NCBI RefSeq assembly: GCF_022568815.1
Contig: NZ_JAKZHX010000001.1
Location: 975,113-1,039,112, forward strand
Direction of reading: 5' to 3'
Length of the DNA: 64,000 nt
DNA from: Undibacterium paludis
Lineage (GTDB): Bacteria > Pseudomonadota > Gammaproteobacteria > Burkholderiales > Burkholderiaceae_D
Part shown: piece by piece, positions 47,220 to 54,571 of the stretch
Layout: each line of letters starts with the position of its first letter
How positions within the stretch are numbered: position 1 is the first letter of the stretch
Position numbers and translations under genes: made by a program
The notes under the pieces: generated by a model
Told to the model about the DNA's origin: nothing
Database searches by the model: none
The model's input: the letters and a program-made list of their open reading frames with translations, nothing else

Positions 47220-48578
47220 ATGACTACCTTACTTATCAAGAATGCCCGTGTCCTCGTCACCATGGATGACGAGCGCCGTGAAATCAGCAATGGCGCCGTG
47301 TTTATCCGCGATCACATCGTAGAGCAGGTCGGTGCAAGCGCAGACTTGCCACAGACTGCCGATGAAGTGATTGATGCCAGCAATCATGTGGTCCTGCCTG
47401 GCCTCATCAATACGCATCACCATATGTACCAGAGCCTGACGCGCGTGATACCGGCGGCACAAAACGGTGAACTGTTCAACTGGCTGACCAATCTGTACCC
47501 CATTTGGGCCAACCTGACACCAGAGATGGTGCAGGTTTCTACCCAGGTGGCGATGGCCGAACTGATACTGTCAGGCTGCACCACCAGCAGCGACCATTTG
47601 TATATCTACCCGAATGGCTGCAAGCTCGATCACAGTCTGGAAGCCGCGCAAGAGATAGGCATGCGCTTTCACGCGGCGCGCGGTTCCATGAGTGTCGGGC
47701 AAAGCAAGGGCGGCCTGCCGCCTGACCGTGTGGTGGAAGAGGAGGCAGATATCCTGCGTGATACCCGCCGCCTGATCGAGACTTACCATGATGCCAGCCG
47801 TCACGCCATGCAACGCATTGTCGTTGCACCGTGCTCACCATTCTCGGTCTCACGCGATCTCATGCGCGAGTCCGCAAAATTGGCGCGCAGCTATGGCGTG
47901 TCACTGCATACCCACCTGGCAGAAAACGCCAATGACATTGCCTATAGCCGCGAAAAATTCAATATGACACCGGCGCAGTATGCCGAAGATTGCGGCTGGG
48001 TGGGCCACGACGTCTGGCATGCGCACTGTGTACAGCTTGACGACGACGGTATCTATATGTTTGCCCGCACCGGTACTGGCATTGCGCACTGCCCCTGCTC
48101 CAATATGCGCCTGGCTTCCGGCATAGCACCGATACGCAAGATGCTTGATGCCGGCGTCAGCGTGGGCCTGGGTGTGGATGGCTGTGCCTCGAATGATTCC
48201 GGTCATATGCTGGGTGAAGTTCGTCAGGCCATGCTCCTGCAAAGAGTGGGGCTTGGTCCGGACGCCATGACAGCCAGGCAGGCATTGGAAGTAGCTACCC
48301 TGGGTGGCGCCAAAGTGCTGAACCGTGATGATATAGGCGCCATCAAGCCTGGTATGTCTGCCGATATTGTCATGTTCAATGTGCAGCAGATAGGTTTTGC
48401 CGGTGCCCTGCACGACCCGGTCGCCGCCCTGGTATTCTGTACGCCAGTCAATGTCGCTTACAGCATCATCCATGGCCGCGTGGTCGTGCGCGAAGGGCAG
48501 ATCACCAGCATAGATTTACCACGTGTGATGGAAAGACATAATCATCTGGCATATCAGTTGACCGAAGCGGCAGCCTGA
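47220..48578 (+). CDS. 8-oxoguanine deaminase (amidohydrolase family)
   Basis: 452 residues. Metal-dependent amidohydrolase of the ATZ/TRZ/8-oxoguanine deaminase group: LPGLINTHHHMYQSLTR (the HxH metal ligands), CTTSSDHLYIYPNG (family-specific), LHTHLAENANDI, HAHCVQLDD and GVDGCASNDSGHM with the metal-binding Asp. It deaminates 8-oxoguanine to urate, the substrate of PuuD, which fits the cluster exactly. A related cytosine or guanine deaminase activity cannot be excluded by eye. Second gene of the permease operon, ended by a strong terminator. Confidence 0.88.
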   Translation: MTTLLIKNARVLVTMDDERREISNGAVFIRDHIVEQVGASADLPQTADEVIDASNHVVLPGLINTHHHMYQSLTRVIPAAQNGELFNWLTNLYPIWANLTPEMVQVSTQVAMAELILSGCTTSSDHLYIYPNGCKLDHSLEAAQEIGMRFHAARGSMSVGQSKGGLPPDRVVEEEADILRDTRRLIETYHDASRHAMQRIVVAPCSPFSVSRDLMRESAKLARSYGVSLHTHLAENANDIAYSREKFNMTPAQYAEDCGWVGHDVWHAHCVQLDDDGIYMFARTGTGIAHCPCSNMRLASGIAPIRKMLDAGVSVGLGVDGCASNDSGHMLGEVRQAMLLQRVGLGPDAMTARQALEVATLGGAKVLNRDDIGAIKPGMSADIVMFNVQQIGFAGALHDPVAALVFCTPVNVAYSIIHGRVVVREGQITSIDLPRVMERHNHLAYQLTEAAA

Positions 48579-48587
48579 CAAACAAAA

Positions 48588-48616
48588 AAGCACATGCTGT
48601 CGGACAGCATGTGCTT
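48588..48616. terminator. Strong terminator after the 8-oxoguanine deaminase gene
   Basis: Perfect 14-bp arms AAGCACATGCTGTC (48588-48601) and GACAGCATGTGCTT (48603-48616). A-rich sequence on the left gives a T-run on the minus strand, so it can also stop transcription of the convergent membrane-protein gene. Confidence 0.82.
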
Positions 48617-48642
48617 CTTGATCTGCCAGAAACCAACAGGCA

Positions 48643-49473
48643 TCAGACAGTCATTGCATTCCTGAGCGCAGTCTTTTCCTGTTCGGTGAAATCCAGCGAA
48701 GTCAGGTCTTCATTCATCAGTATCACATGCTTGCTACCCTTGACTGCAACAGCGAGCACCATGTCTGCGCGGTTTGGCAAAAACAGCGGGCCTTCCTTTT
48801 TGCGCATGATATGACTGCGTTTTTTGGTGACGCCGTCTATCGTGGTTTCAAACCGTACGACACGTTCATTCTGTATATGCGTGACCTTGGCCAGCACAGG
48901 CTGCAATTCAGGCTTTTCTTTCGCGATGCGGTTGAAAGCATAAGTCTGCCTGGCAGAGAACAGTGAGCCGACGAACAGGCCGCCAAAGAGGACGGCGAAT
49001 GACAGTATCATGAAAAAGCGGTTGGTCATATGTTCAACTGCAATCGTGGTCGTGATCATGCCCGGGTCTGTTCTTGACCTGATCGCATCAGTGGACAATG
49101 ATGGTTCAAAACTGACGAACCAGAAACTGTGCTTGATCTCTTTCGCGACAGTCTCCTGCGGCGTGGGCAGGTACTTGATCTTGACGTCACAATCGACAAA
49201 AATCACTTTGCGCGTCTTGCAGGAACCATGGATTTCCGCCTGTGTGTCAAGAACCGGGTCTTTTGATACCTTATAATCGTAGATCAGATCTGGTACTGTC
49301 ATATACAGCAAACCCAGCAGCATGAGCAGGCAGGCAAAGCCCAGCCCGAGAGCCACCAGTACACCTTGCTTGCCAGAAGCCAGGATAGTCATACGGCGCT
49401 TGGGGAAAGCACGTGTAATCGCCGCAAACTGGTCAGCCGCCGGTGTATGGGTGTACTGGGGTAACGAGGACAT
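48643..49473 (-). CDS. Two-segment membrane protein of unknown function
   Basis: 276 residues from ATG 49473, supported by GAGGGAAC; an upstream in-frame start gives 24 extra residues. One membrane segment at about residues 37-60 (GVLVALGLGFACLLMLLGLL) and a second at about 153-175 (FFMILSFAVLFGGLFVGSLF) enclose an extracytoplasmic loop with two Cys (SCKTRKVIFVDCDVKI) that could form a disulfide. The C-terminal 85 residues are soluble and resemble a DUF3592-like PH fold only weakly. Function unknown, no operon partner. Convergent with the purine operon. Confidence 0.72.
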   Translation of the reverse strand: MSSLPQYTHTPAADQFAAITRAFPKRRMTILASGKQGVLVALGLGFACLLMLLGLLYMTVPDLIYDYKVSKDPVLDTQAEIHGSCKTRKVIFVDCDVKIKYLPTPQETVAKEIKHSFWFVSFEPSLSTDAIRSRTDPGMITTTIAVEHMTNRFFMILSFAVLFGGLFVGSLFSARQTYAFNRIAKEKPELQPVLAKVTHIQNERVVRFETTIDGVTKKRSHIMRKKEGPLFLPNRADMVLAVAVKGSKHVILMNEDLTSLDFTEQEKTALRNAMTV

Positions 49474-49664
49474 ATTTTGTTCCCTCAATAGGGTGAATAA
49501 TTGAGCTTGTACTTTTTTGACAGGCTGAAAGTATCGTGGAATCAAAATTGTCAGGCCAAGATTATTTCAATTTTTTACAAATTACCAACTTTATTACGTA
49601 TTGGCACTCATCCCGTACAAAGCAGCTTTACTACTGAAAAAGCTAAAAAACATTTCCCTATTGC

Positions 49665-51008
49665 ATGAAAAAAGAGCTTTCATTGAGCGCCGATCAACAC
49701 AAATCCTTACAAGAATATTTCTTTCATAGCCTGACGTTGGGTACAGGCAAAGCGATGTTGCTGATGAGAGAACATCCACAAACCGATTTTTCAAGACAAA
49801 TCCTCGCGGCTGCGTTAAAAAACCTAGCTTATGATAAGCAATGTGAAGGTAGCCGCGCAGCGTATCTGTACCGCTTGATCAAAAAGTCGCGGCACAAAGA
49901 CTGGCTGATCAAAACCATACTGGAGAAACTTTTACTTAAAAAGCCTGATGACTATGGCACAGACCAGTTGTGTGAACTTGCTCTTTGTTTTTATCACGAT
50001 GGCATCCTGGCGGCCAAGGACACCTTGCTGGAAAGATTCGACAAATCCTTCACAGATGGCTACGAGTTATGCGGCAAAGACGAATTATTGAGCATGACAG
50101 GTATCGCTGGCCTGCTCAGGATTGCCGAAAAAATCGGTCAGCTACCCGAGGATGTCAGGTCAGATTATGCAGACCGCTGGCGTGTCGATGATTTTCAGAA
50201 AGCACACCCAGCCATCGATGTCTATGGCGAACTGAAGAAAGCAGGCAACACTAATATCGCCATACATAACTACCTCGATCTGATACTGGCGGAAGAGCAG
50301 CGGAAACGCTATCGACGCTCAAAAATAACTCCATATTCCATTCAGGATATTGAAGATGTCATCAGTGAAGATACTCGCTTCTGTCATTTCTGGCGCTCCC
50401 GCGTCGAACTGATGAACGAGGCAGATATTGCGCATGTCGCACATCGTTTTCTTGAAGAAAAGGATAGCATCCGGCAAACGAAGTACCTGCGCTTTTTCAG
50501 CCAGACAAAATACCCCTTTGATTACTCAGCGATATTAAGACTTGCCGGAAAAAGAAAGATCAGGGACTCACGTCTTATCTCCAATGCCGTCAAGGCTTTG
50601 GGTTATTTCAAGGGTGACGATATCCGAGCGCTGGCCCTGAAGAAATTTTCCTCGGTCAAAACACCCAGCGAGTATCTGGAACTGCTGATCAGCAATTACC
50701 AGGCTGGCGATGCGGATATGCTGACCGAACTCATCTTGCGCTCAGATGACTTCCATCATGTGCATGACCTGGCCTATGGCGTCATCGCTATTTACCGTGC
50801 CAATCCCGGACCTGACTGCAAAGCTCCTCTGGAGGCGCTGTACCATCACATGAATTGCAGTATCCACAGACTGGACCTGGTGGAAATGCTGGAAGAAAAC
50901 GATGTGCTTTCTGATGAAATCCTCAAAGAAATGGCTTTTGACTCGGAGGAGCGCATACGGGCAATTTCTCGGCGGATAAACAAAGCAAAGAAACAGGCTG
51001 TATCCTGA
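49665..51008 (+). CDS. Hypothetical alpha-helical repeat protein, 447 residues
   Basis: I do not recognise the family. The protein is soluble, rich in Lys, Glu and Leu, and made almost wholly of helices of 15 to 20 residues in a HEAT-like pattern (for example FDYSAILRLAGKRKIRDSRL, then ISNAVKALGYFKGDDIRALAL). There is no signal peptide, membrane segment or catalytic motif. Its start region is more AT-rich than the neighbouring genes, which may point to later acquisition. A protein-binding scaffold is the most that can be inferred. Confidence 0.65.
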   Translation: MKKELSLSADQHKSLQEYFFHSLTLGTGKAMLLMREHPQTDFSRQILAAALKNLAYDKQCEGSRAAYLYRLIKKSRHKDWLIKTILEKLLLKKPDDYGTDQLCELALCFYHDGILAAKDTLLERFDKSFTDGYELCGKDELLSMTGIAGLLRIAEKIGQLPEDVRSDYADRWRVDDFQKAHPAIDVYGELKKAGNTNIAIHNYLDLILAEEQRKRYRRSKITPYSIQDIEDVISEDTRFCHFWRSRVELMNEADIAHVAHRFLEEKDSIRQTKYLRFFSQTKYPFDYSAILRLAGKRKIRDSRLISNAVKALGYFKGDDIRALALKKFSSVKTPSEYLELLISNYQAGDADMLTELILRSDDFHHVHDLAYGVIAIYRANPGPDCKAPLEALYHHMNCSIHRLDLVEMLEENDVLSDEILKEMAFDSEERIRAISRRINKAKKQAVS

Positions 51009-51037
51009 ATATGAACCAGCAATGGATACAACCTGTT
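50992..51037. terminator. Long hairpin between convergent genes
   Basis: AACAGGCTGTATCC (50992-51005) pairs with GGATACAACCTGTT (51024-51037) with one mismatch. It includes the stop codon of the helical-repeat gene and ends just before the LytTR regulator stop. No T-run. Confidence 0.45.
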
Positions 51038-51042
51038 CGTGC

Positions 51043-51834
51043 TCACATCTGCTGAAACAGATGTGTATGGTTACGGCTGACTTCGAGTTTTTCGGTATGG
51101 CCTTTCAGTGCAACCAGCTGGCGACCACGGAAATCGCGGCTGACTTCGGCGATGGCGGATACGCGCACCAGGGTAGAGCGGTGTATGCGCCAGAATTCTT
51201 TGGGGTCGAGTTCATCTTCGAGCTCCTTGAGTGATTTGCGTATCAGGTATTCAGCCTGCTCAGTCTGCACCAGCGTGTACTTTTCATCCGAACGGAAAAA
51301 CAGGATTTCCTTGGTACTGACCATGCGCAGGCTGCTGCCAACGCTGGCCTGTATCCAGCGCAGGTATTCACGGTTCTGCCCCTGGTGTTGCATCAGCTGG
51401 GTCAGCAATTGTTCGACCTGGTTTGCCTGGCTGGTTTGTGGCGGTGCGCTGGCCTTTTTTTCCGCCTGTTGCAGGCTCAGTCTTTGTTGCAGGCGCTGGC
51501 AGGTAGCTGTCAGTCTTTCGAGGTCGACGGGCTTGAGCAGGTAATCCATGGCGCCACGCTCGAAAGCCTGTATCGCGTATTCATCATAGGCTGTGACAAA
51601 TACCAGCAAGGCGTTTTTTGCCAGCGTGCTGGCAGCTTCTATGCCGTTTTTGCCCGGCATGCGTATGTCGAGAAAGATGATGTCGGGCTGGCGGTTTTCA
51701 GCCTCTTCGATGGCGGCGATGCCATTGGCAGCTTCGGCGATGATTTCCAGTTCTGGCCAGGCCTGCTTCAGGCGTGATTTTAATTGTTCGCGTAAAGGTG
51801 CTTCATCATCCACTACCATTGCTGTAGCCTTCAT
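51043..51834 (-). CDS. LytTR-family response regulator
   Basis: 263 residues from ATG 51834, supported by GGAAGAGACGTCG; a longer frame reaches into the kinase gene. Receiver domain with Asp9, Asp10, phospho-acceptor Asp56 (IIFLDIRMPGKNG) and Lys in LLKPVDLERL. A Gln/Ala-rich linker (about 125-155) leads to a LytTR DNA-binding domain (ILFFRSDEKYTLVQTEQAEY, then FWRIHRSTLVRVSAI). AlgR/LytR-type regulators bind direct repeats upstream of target promoters. It follows the histidine kinase by 19 bases in a three-gene operon with the small membrane protein. Confidence 0.93.
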   Translation of the reverse strand: MKATAMVVDDEAPLREQLKSRLKQAWPELEIIAEAANGIAAIEEAENRQPDIIFLDIRMPGKNGIEAASTLAKNALLVFVTAYDEYAIQAFERGAMDYLLKPVDLERLTATCQRLQQRLSLQQAEKKASAPPQTSQANQVEQLLTQLMQHQGQNREYLRWIQASVGSSLRMVSTKEILFFRSDEKYTLVQTEQAEYLIRKSLKELEDELDPKEFWRIHRSTLVRVSAIAEVSRDFRGRQLVALKGHTEKLEVSRNHTHLFQQM

Positions 51835-51853
51835 CGACGTCTCTTCCCTGTTT

Positions 51854-52738
51854 TCAATTGTTATGATCTGCTGGTATCTGTATGCGCAAGGTCGCACCAC
51901 CGTCTTGCGGTGCTTCTATGATCAATTGCGCCTTGCCGCCATATAATACTTTAAGTCGTTCACGAATATTACTAAGACCTATGCCATCATCAGCATGCAT
52001 GTTGAAGCCGACGCCGGTATCGCTGACTTCTACCTGTATATCGCTGCCAACCTGACGGGCGGCAATATGGATATGCCCACCCGTGGTCTTGGGTTCCAGA
52101 CCATGCTTGATGGAATTCTCGACCAGGGTCTGTATCATCATTGATGGAAAAGATACGTGCTCCAGCGCTGAAGGCAAGTCTATGTCATAGCTGAGCCTGT
52201 CCCCCATACGCGCCTGCATGATGTTGAGATAGGCCCGCGACATGTCCATTTGCTGGCCCAGCTTACCGCCGCCTGGCTGGCGTATCTGCGGCAGGGCAGA
52301 ACGCAGGTATTTGATCAGGTGATTCTGTACGATGCTGGCCTGTGCCGGATTGGTCTCTATCAATTGCCCTATCAGGGCCAGAGTATTGAACAGGAAGTGT
52401 GGTTCTATCTGCGCCTGCAGGGCAGCCATTTCTGCTTCGAGCAGACGTCTCTCCAGGGCTTCGACATCAGCACGGGTGGCGGCAGCAGTGGCGGCAATCT
52501 CGGCGCGACGTTTGCCGCCTGCCAGTATCTTGATCAGGATGGAAGAAAACACCAGGGCCGGTACAAAGCCTTCCAGCCCCAGGGCACCGCCTATCATCAT
52601 GGCGATCAGTGATGCGATCAGCAGATAACCCCAGGACACCACGGCCAGCCAGTCAAAAAACTTCCACCAGGCGACCCGCACTGTTTCAGCAATGTCGGAC
52701 AGCAGGTTCAGTAAATTATTATCTTCGCGGCGTTGCAT
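51854..52738 (-). CDS. LytS/AlgZ-type sensor histidine kinase
   Basis: 294 residues. Two closely spaced hydrophobic segments (about 30-50 and 55-75: SWGYLLIASLIAMMIGGALG, then PALVFSSILIKILAGG) form a small membrane module, followed by a coiled coil (about 80-108) and a His_kinase domain (IEPHFLFNTL, His114) with a HATPase domain (VENSIKHGLEPK, DTGVGFN, GIGLSNIRERL). Its N-terminal module aligns with the small protein encoded immediately upstream. Partner of the LytTR regulator. No extracytoplasmic sensor domain is present. Confidence 0.92.
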   Translation of the reverse strand: MQRREDNNLLNLLSDIAETVRVAWWKFFDWLAVVSWGYLLIASLIAMMIGGALGLEGFVPALVFSSILIKILAGGKRRAEIAATAAATRADVEALERRLLEAEMAALQAQIEPHFLFNTLALIGQLIETNPAQASIVQNHLIKYLRSALPQIRQPGGGKLGQQMDMSRAYLNIMQARMGDRLSYDIDLPSALEHVSFPSMMIQTLVENSIKHGLEPKTTGGHIHIAARQVGSDIQVEVSDTGVGFNMHADDGIGLSNIRERLKVLYGGKAQLIIEAPQDGGATLRIQIPADHNN

Positions 52739-52770
52739 GATGTTCCCAGCTTATGCAGTAAAAAATGGTT

Positions 52771-53127
52771 TCAGTTTTCTGTGACTTCTACGACGTGCTG
52801 ATGCTCTTTCCCGCCAAAGAATTTGATGATCAGTGCACCGAATACCAAAAATTTTGCCAACCCGGAAAGTTCAATGATGCCACCGATGATCAGGCCCAGC
52901 AAAGAAACCAGCAGGAATTTTTTCCAGGACACGCTGACTACCCAGTCAAAGCTGGTGTGCCAGAGATAGACCAGAGTCTCGCCAAGGTTTTTTGCAAAGT
53001 CGAGTACTGGGTTATTGTTGATGGTTTTCATGGTATCTGCTCCCTCGTTATTGGTTGTTTTACTGGTTTGTCCATTGGTCTGGTCTGTTTGACCGGATGC
53101 CTCATTGTTTTCTGGCTGGGTATCCAT
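52771..53127 (-). CDS. Small 2TM protein similar to the adjacent kinase's membrane module
   Basis: 118 residues from ATG 53127 (GGGAG 5 bases upstream). ATG 53031, also with GGGAG at 8 bases, would give 86 residues. Residues 1-31 of the long form are Gln/Asn/Thr rich and disordered. The remainder has two hydrophobic segments. From GETLVYLW to FFGGK it aligns with the kinase N terminus (AETVRVAW to LAGGK): about 25 identities in 59 positions with one gap, including FDW, VSW and LVF. It starts the operon, 32 bases before the kinase. It may pair with the kinase in the membrane; this is inference. Confidence 0.75.
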   Translation of the reverse strand: MDTQPENNEASGQTDQTNGQTSKTTNNEGADTMKTINNNPVLDFAKNLGETLVYLWHTSFDWVVSVSWKKFLLVSLLGLIIGGIIELSGLAKFLVFGALIIKFFGGKEHQHVVEVTEN

Positions 53128-53299
53128 TCTTTGCTCCCTTTCCATGTTAGCGGAGCGGTTTTGTGCTCCCATGTCTGCACAATAGCAAGCCCGCCTGCCC
53201 GATCATAGTTGCCTGAGACTAACAGTGGATTGAGCAGGTTTAACGGTTGTTTGGAACGACGAATGGATGCCCGGGCATGCCTTGCTGCCCAGGCTTTCT

Positions 53300-53932
53300 C
53301 TATTTGCACAGCATCAAACGGTCAAAGCCTATGGCAAACCCCATGCCCTGTCGGTAGCTACCGCCACCGACCACCTGTTTTTGTGCACCCAGACCGGGTA
53401 CAGCGATTTCAAAGCCGTCTTCCGTGTAGTAATCAAGGCCACGCTTGACGGACCTGGCGACTCCAAATGCACTGGTTTTCAGGGCAACCATCTGCTCTGC
53501 CAGAGCGAGTAATTCATCACGACAGGAAGGGTTGTCGGGATTGATGACTTCCAGGCCGAACTGGAAAAATTCCCTGTAACGCCCCTCTTGTGGCTTTTCA
53601 TAACGCCAGCATCGTTCGAAATACCAGAGTTTGACATTCTTCCTTTGTTTGTAGTGTTTGTCGGCGATCAATTGTATGGTGGCCGTGCCTTCCGGGCGCA
53701 GGCACAGGGGCCGGGCCTTTTTATCAGGGAAAACATACATTTGCCCCAGTATCTCTGGCCCTGCCTTGTTGACATAGACACTGGCCGGCTCCAGCGAAGG
53801 CAGGATGATTTCATTAAAACCATTTGCCTCGGCAATAGCGATAAGCTGATTCAACAACAGGCGGCGCTGCCTGGTTTCTTCGCCAGTGATGATGCGTACA
53901 CCCCTGGCTTGTTCTTCTATTCTTAATTCCAT
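53300..53932 (-). CDS. Stand-alone histidyl-tRNA synthetase catalytic core (paralogue)
   Basis: 210 residues from ATG 53932, preceded by GGAG; the in-frame GTG at 54004 lies before the terminator stem. Class II core motifs are HisRS-like: LRPEGTA, then FERCWRYEKPQEGRYREFFQ (motif 2 with its Arg), RGLDYYTEDGFE (the histidine-binding HisA motif) and GFAIGFDRL (motif 3 Arg). The HisB motif is altered (GGGSYR for GGRYD). The insertion domain and the C-terminal anticodon-binding domain of the roughly 424-residue enzyme are missing. It may activate or bind histidine without tRNA recognition, like HisZ-type paralogues. It is preceded by a His-codon leader. Confidence 0.85.
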   Translation of the reverse strand: MELRIEEQARGVRIITGEETRQRRLLLNQLIAIAEANGFNEIILPSLEPASVYVNKAGPEILGQMYVFPDKKARPLCLRPEGTATIQLIADKHYKQRKNVKLWYFERCWRYEKPQEGRYREFFQFGLEVINPDNPSCRDELLALAEQMVALKTSAFGVARSVKRGLDYYTEDGFEIAVPGLGAQKQVVGGGSYRQGMGFAIGFDRLMLCK

Positions 53933-53949
53933 AAAAACTCCATCAAATG

Positions 53950-53982
53950 AAAAAGCCCTCTGAGTCTGGCTGAGAGGGCTTT
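53950..53982 (-). terminator. Leader terminator (attenuator stem) before the HisRS-like gene
   Basis: On the minus strand AAAGCCCTCT (53982-53973) pairs with AGAGGGCTTT (53961-53952), followed by a T-run to 53950. It sits 18 bases before the start codon of the gene it precedes, so it would stop transcription into that gene. Its 5' arm also pairs with the upstream segment GGCTGGGAGAG (54026-54016). Confidence 0.75.
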
Positions 53983-54000
53983 CCTGATGGCGGGCTTCAT

Positions 54001-54081
54001 TCACCCAGGCAATAGCTCTCCCAGCCGCAGATGTGGCAGATGATGGACAGCGTGCAAAGTGTAATTGGAGAAAGAAATCAT
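54001..54081 (-). CDS. Putative His-rich leader peptide, 26 residues
   Basis: A short frame from ATG 54081 to TGA 54001. Residues 10, 13, 14 and 17 are His (HAVHHLPH), four in eight codons, followed by a Leu-rich end. It lies between a promoter and a terminator stem, in the same sense as the HisRS-like gene, and its final codons (Arg-Leu-Gly-Glu) overlap one arm of the antiterminator. No Shine-Dalgarno is seen, but the predicted transcription start is at or next to the ATG, so leaderless translation is possible. It fits the role of a histidine-sensing leader peptide; expression is unproven. Confidence 0.5.
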   Translation of the reverse strand: MISFSNYTLHAVHHLPHLRLGELLPG

Positions 54082-54088
54082 GGCTATG

Positions 54089-54117
54089 ATCTTAAGTTTT
54101 GCTGTGATTTCTGTCAA
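54089..54117 (-). promoter_or_regulatory. Candidate sigma70 promoter for the His leader and HisRS-like gene
   Basis: On the minus strand a perfect TTGACA (54117-54112), a 17-base spacer and TAAGAT (54094-54089, four of six). The predicted transcription start is near 54082, beside the ATG of the leader peptide. Confidence 0.6.
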
Positions 54118-54397
54118 TTATGGATATTTCCTTATCCTGCTGAATTTTTAATCGAAGCCAACAAAAATTCTGTCTGTTACGGTTTATTACATTTAAACGG
54201 AACTTTATATTTAATTCTTCAAAATACAGAACTGCAAATTTCGTCAGAATTATTAATTACCCAATTTTGTGGTTTTGTTATTTTTGGTATAGATATTTAT
54301 AAAATATATTACTAATATATTTCCGTTGAGTGCTTATGCATTCAGCAAATAAGATGCACCAAATCCTCAAGATTTCTGGGTTGGCAGCATCTGAAAC

Positions 54398-54517
54398 GCA
54401 AGAGTGGCGGCATGGTAAACCATGTCGCCACTCTTGCCTATATAGGGAGTGCAAACAATTTCTTTAGCGCGGCCAGGCTCTATGCCGCTGCAGGTACTGC
54501 TCATGTCAGTCACCTGC
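54398..54517 (+). promoter_or_regulatory. Two strong hairpins upstream of the collagenase gene
   Basis: The first has an 18-bp stem (54398-54415 with 54420-54437, one G-T pair) around a TAAA loop. The second pairs GCAGGTACTG (54490-54499) with CAGTCACCTGC (54507-54517) with one bulged base. No T-run follows either. Between here and 54118 the gap is AT-rich and holds no supported gene. Confidence 0.6.
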
Positions 54518-54571
54518 CAAAGTAGCTAAGGGGGATGTTTTGCCTTAAAAACCATCAGGGAGACGTATTAC

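Noticed and set aside
49665..51008. Helical-repeat gene as part of a phage-defence system
   Set aside because: No nuclease, ATPase, TIR or other effector gene lies beside it; neighbours are unrelated.
53965..53985. TPP-riboswitch-like GGCTGAGAGGGC on the plus strand
   Set aside because: No CCTGATCTGG or CCAGCG partner elements follow and no thiamine gene is downstream; the match is the terminator stem read backwards.
53940..54030. Resemblance of the HisRS-like leader to a glycine riboswitch (GGGAGAG, CTCTCAG, CAGAGGG)
   Set aside because: The strictly conserved GCCGAAGG.GCAA core is absent, and the His-codon attenuator explains the same stems better.
54031..54315. Plus-strand open frame of 94 residues
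   Set aside because: It begins inside the leader, lies in AT-rich DNA, has no Shine-Dalgarno and its residue make-up is not protein-like.
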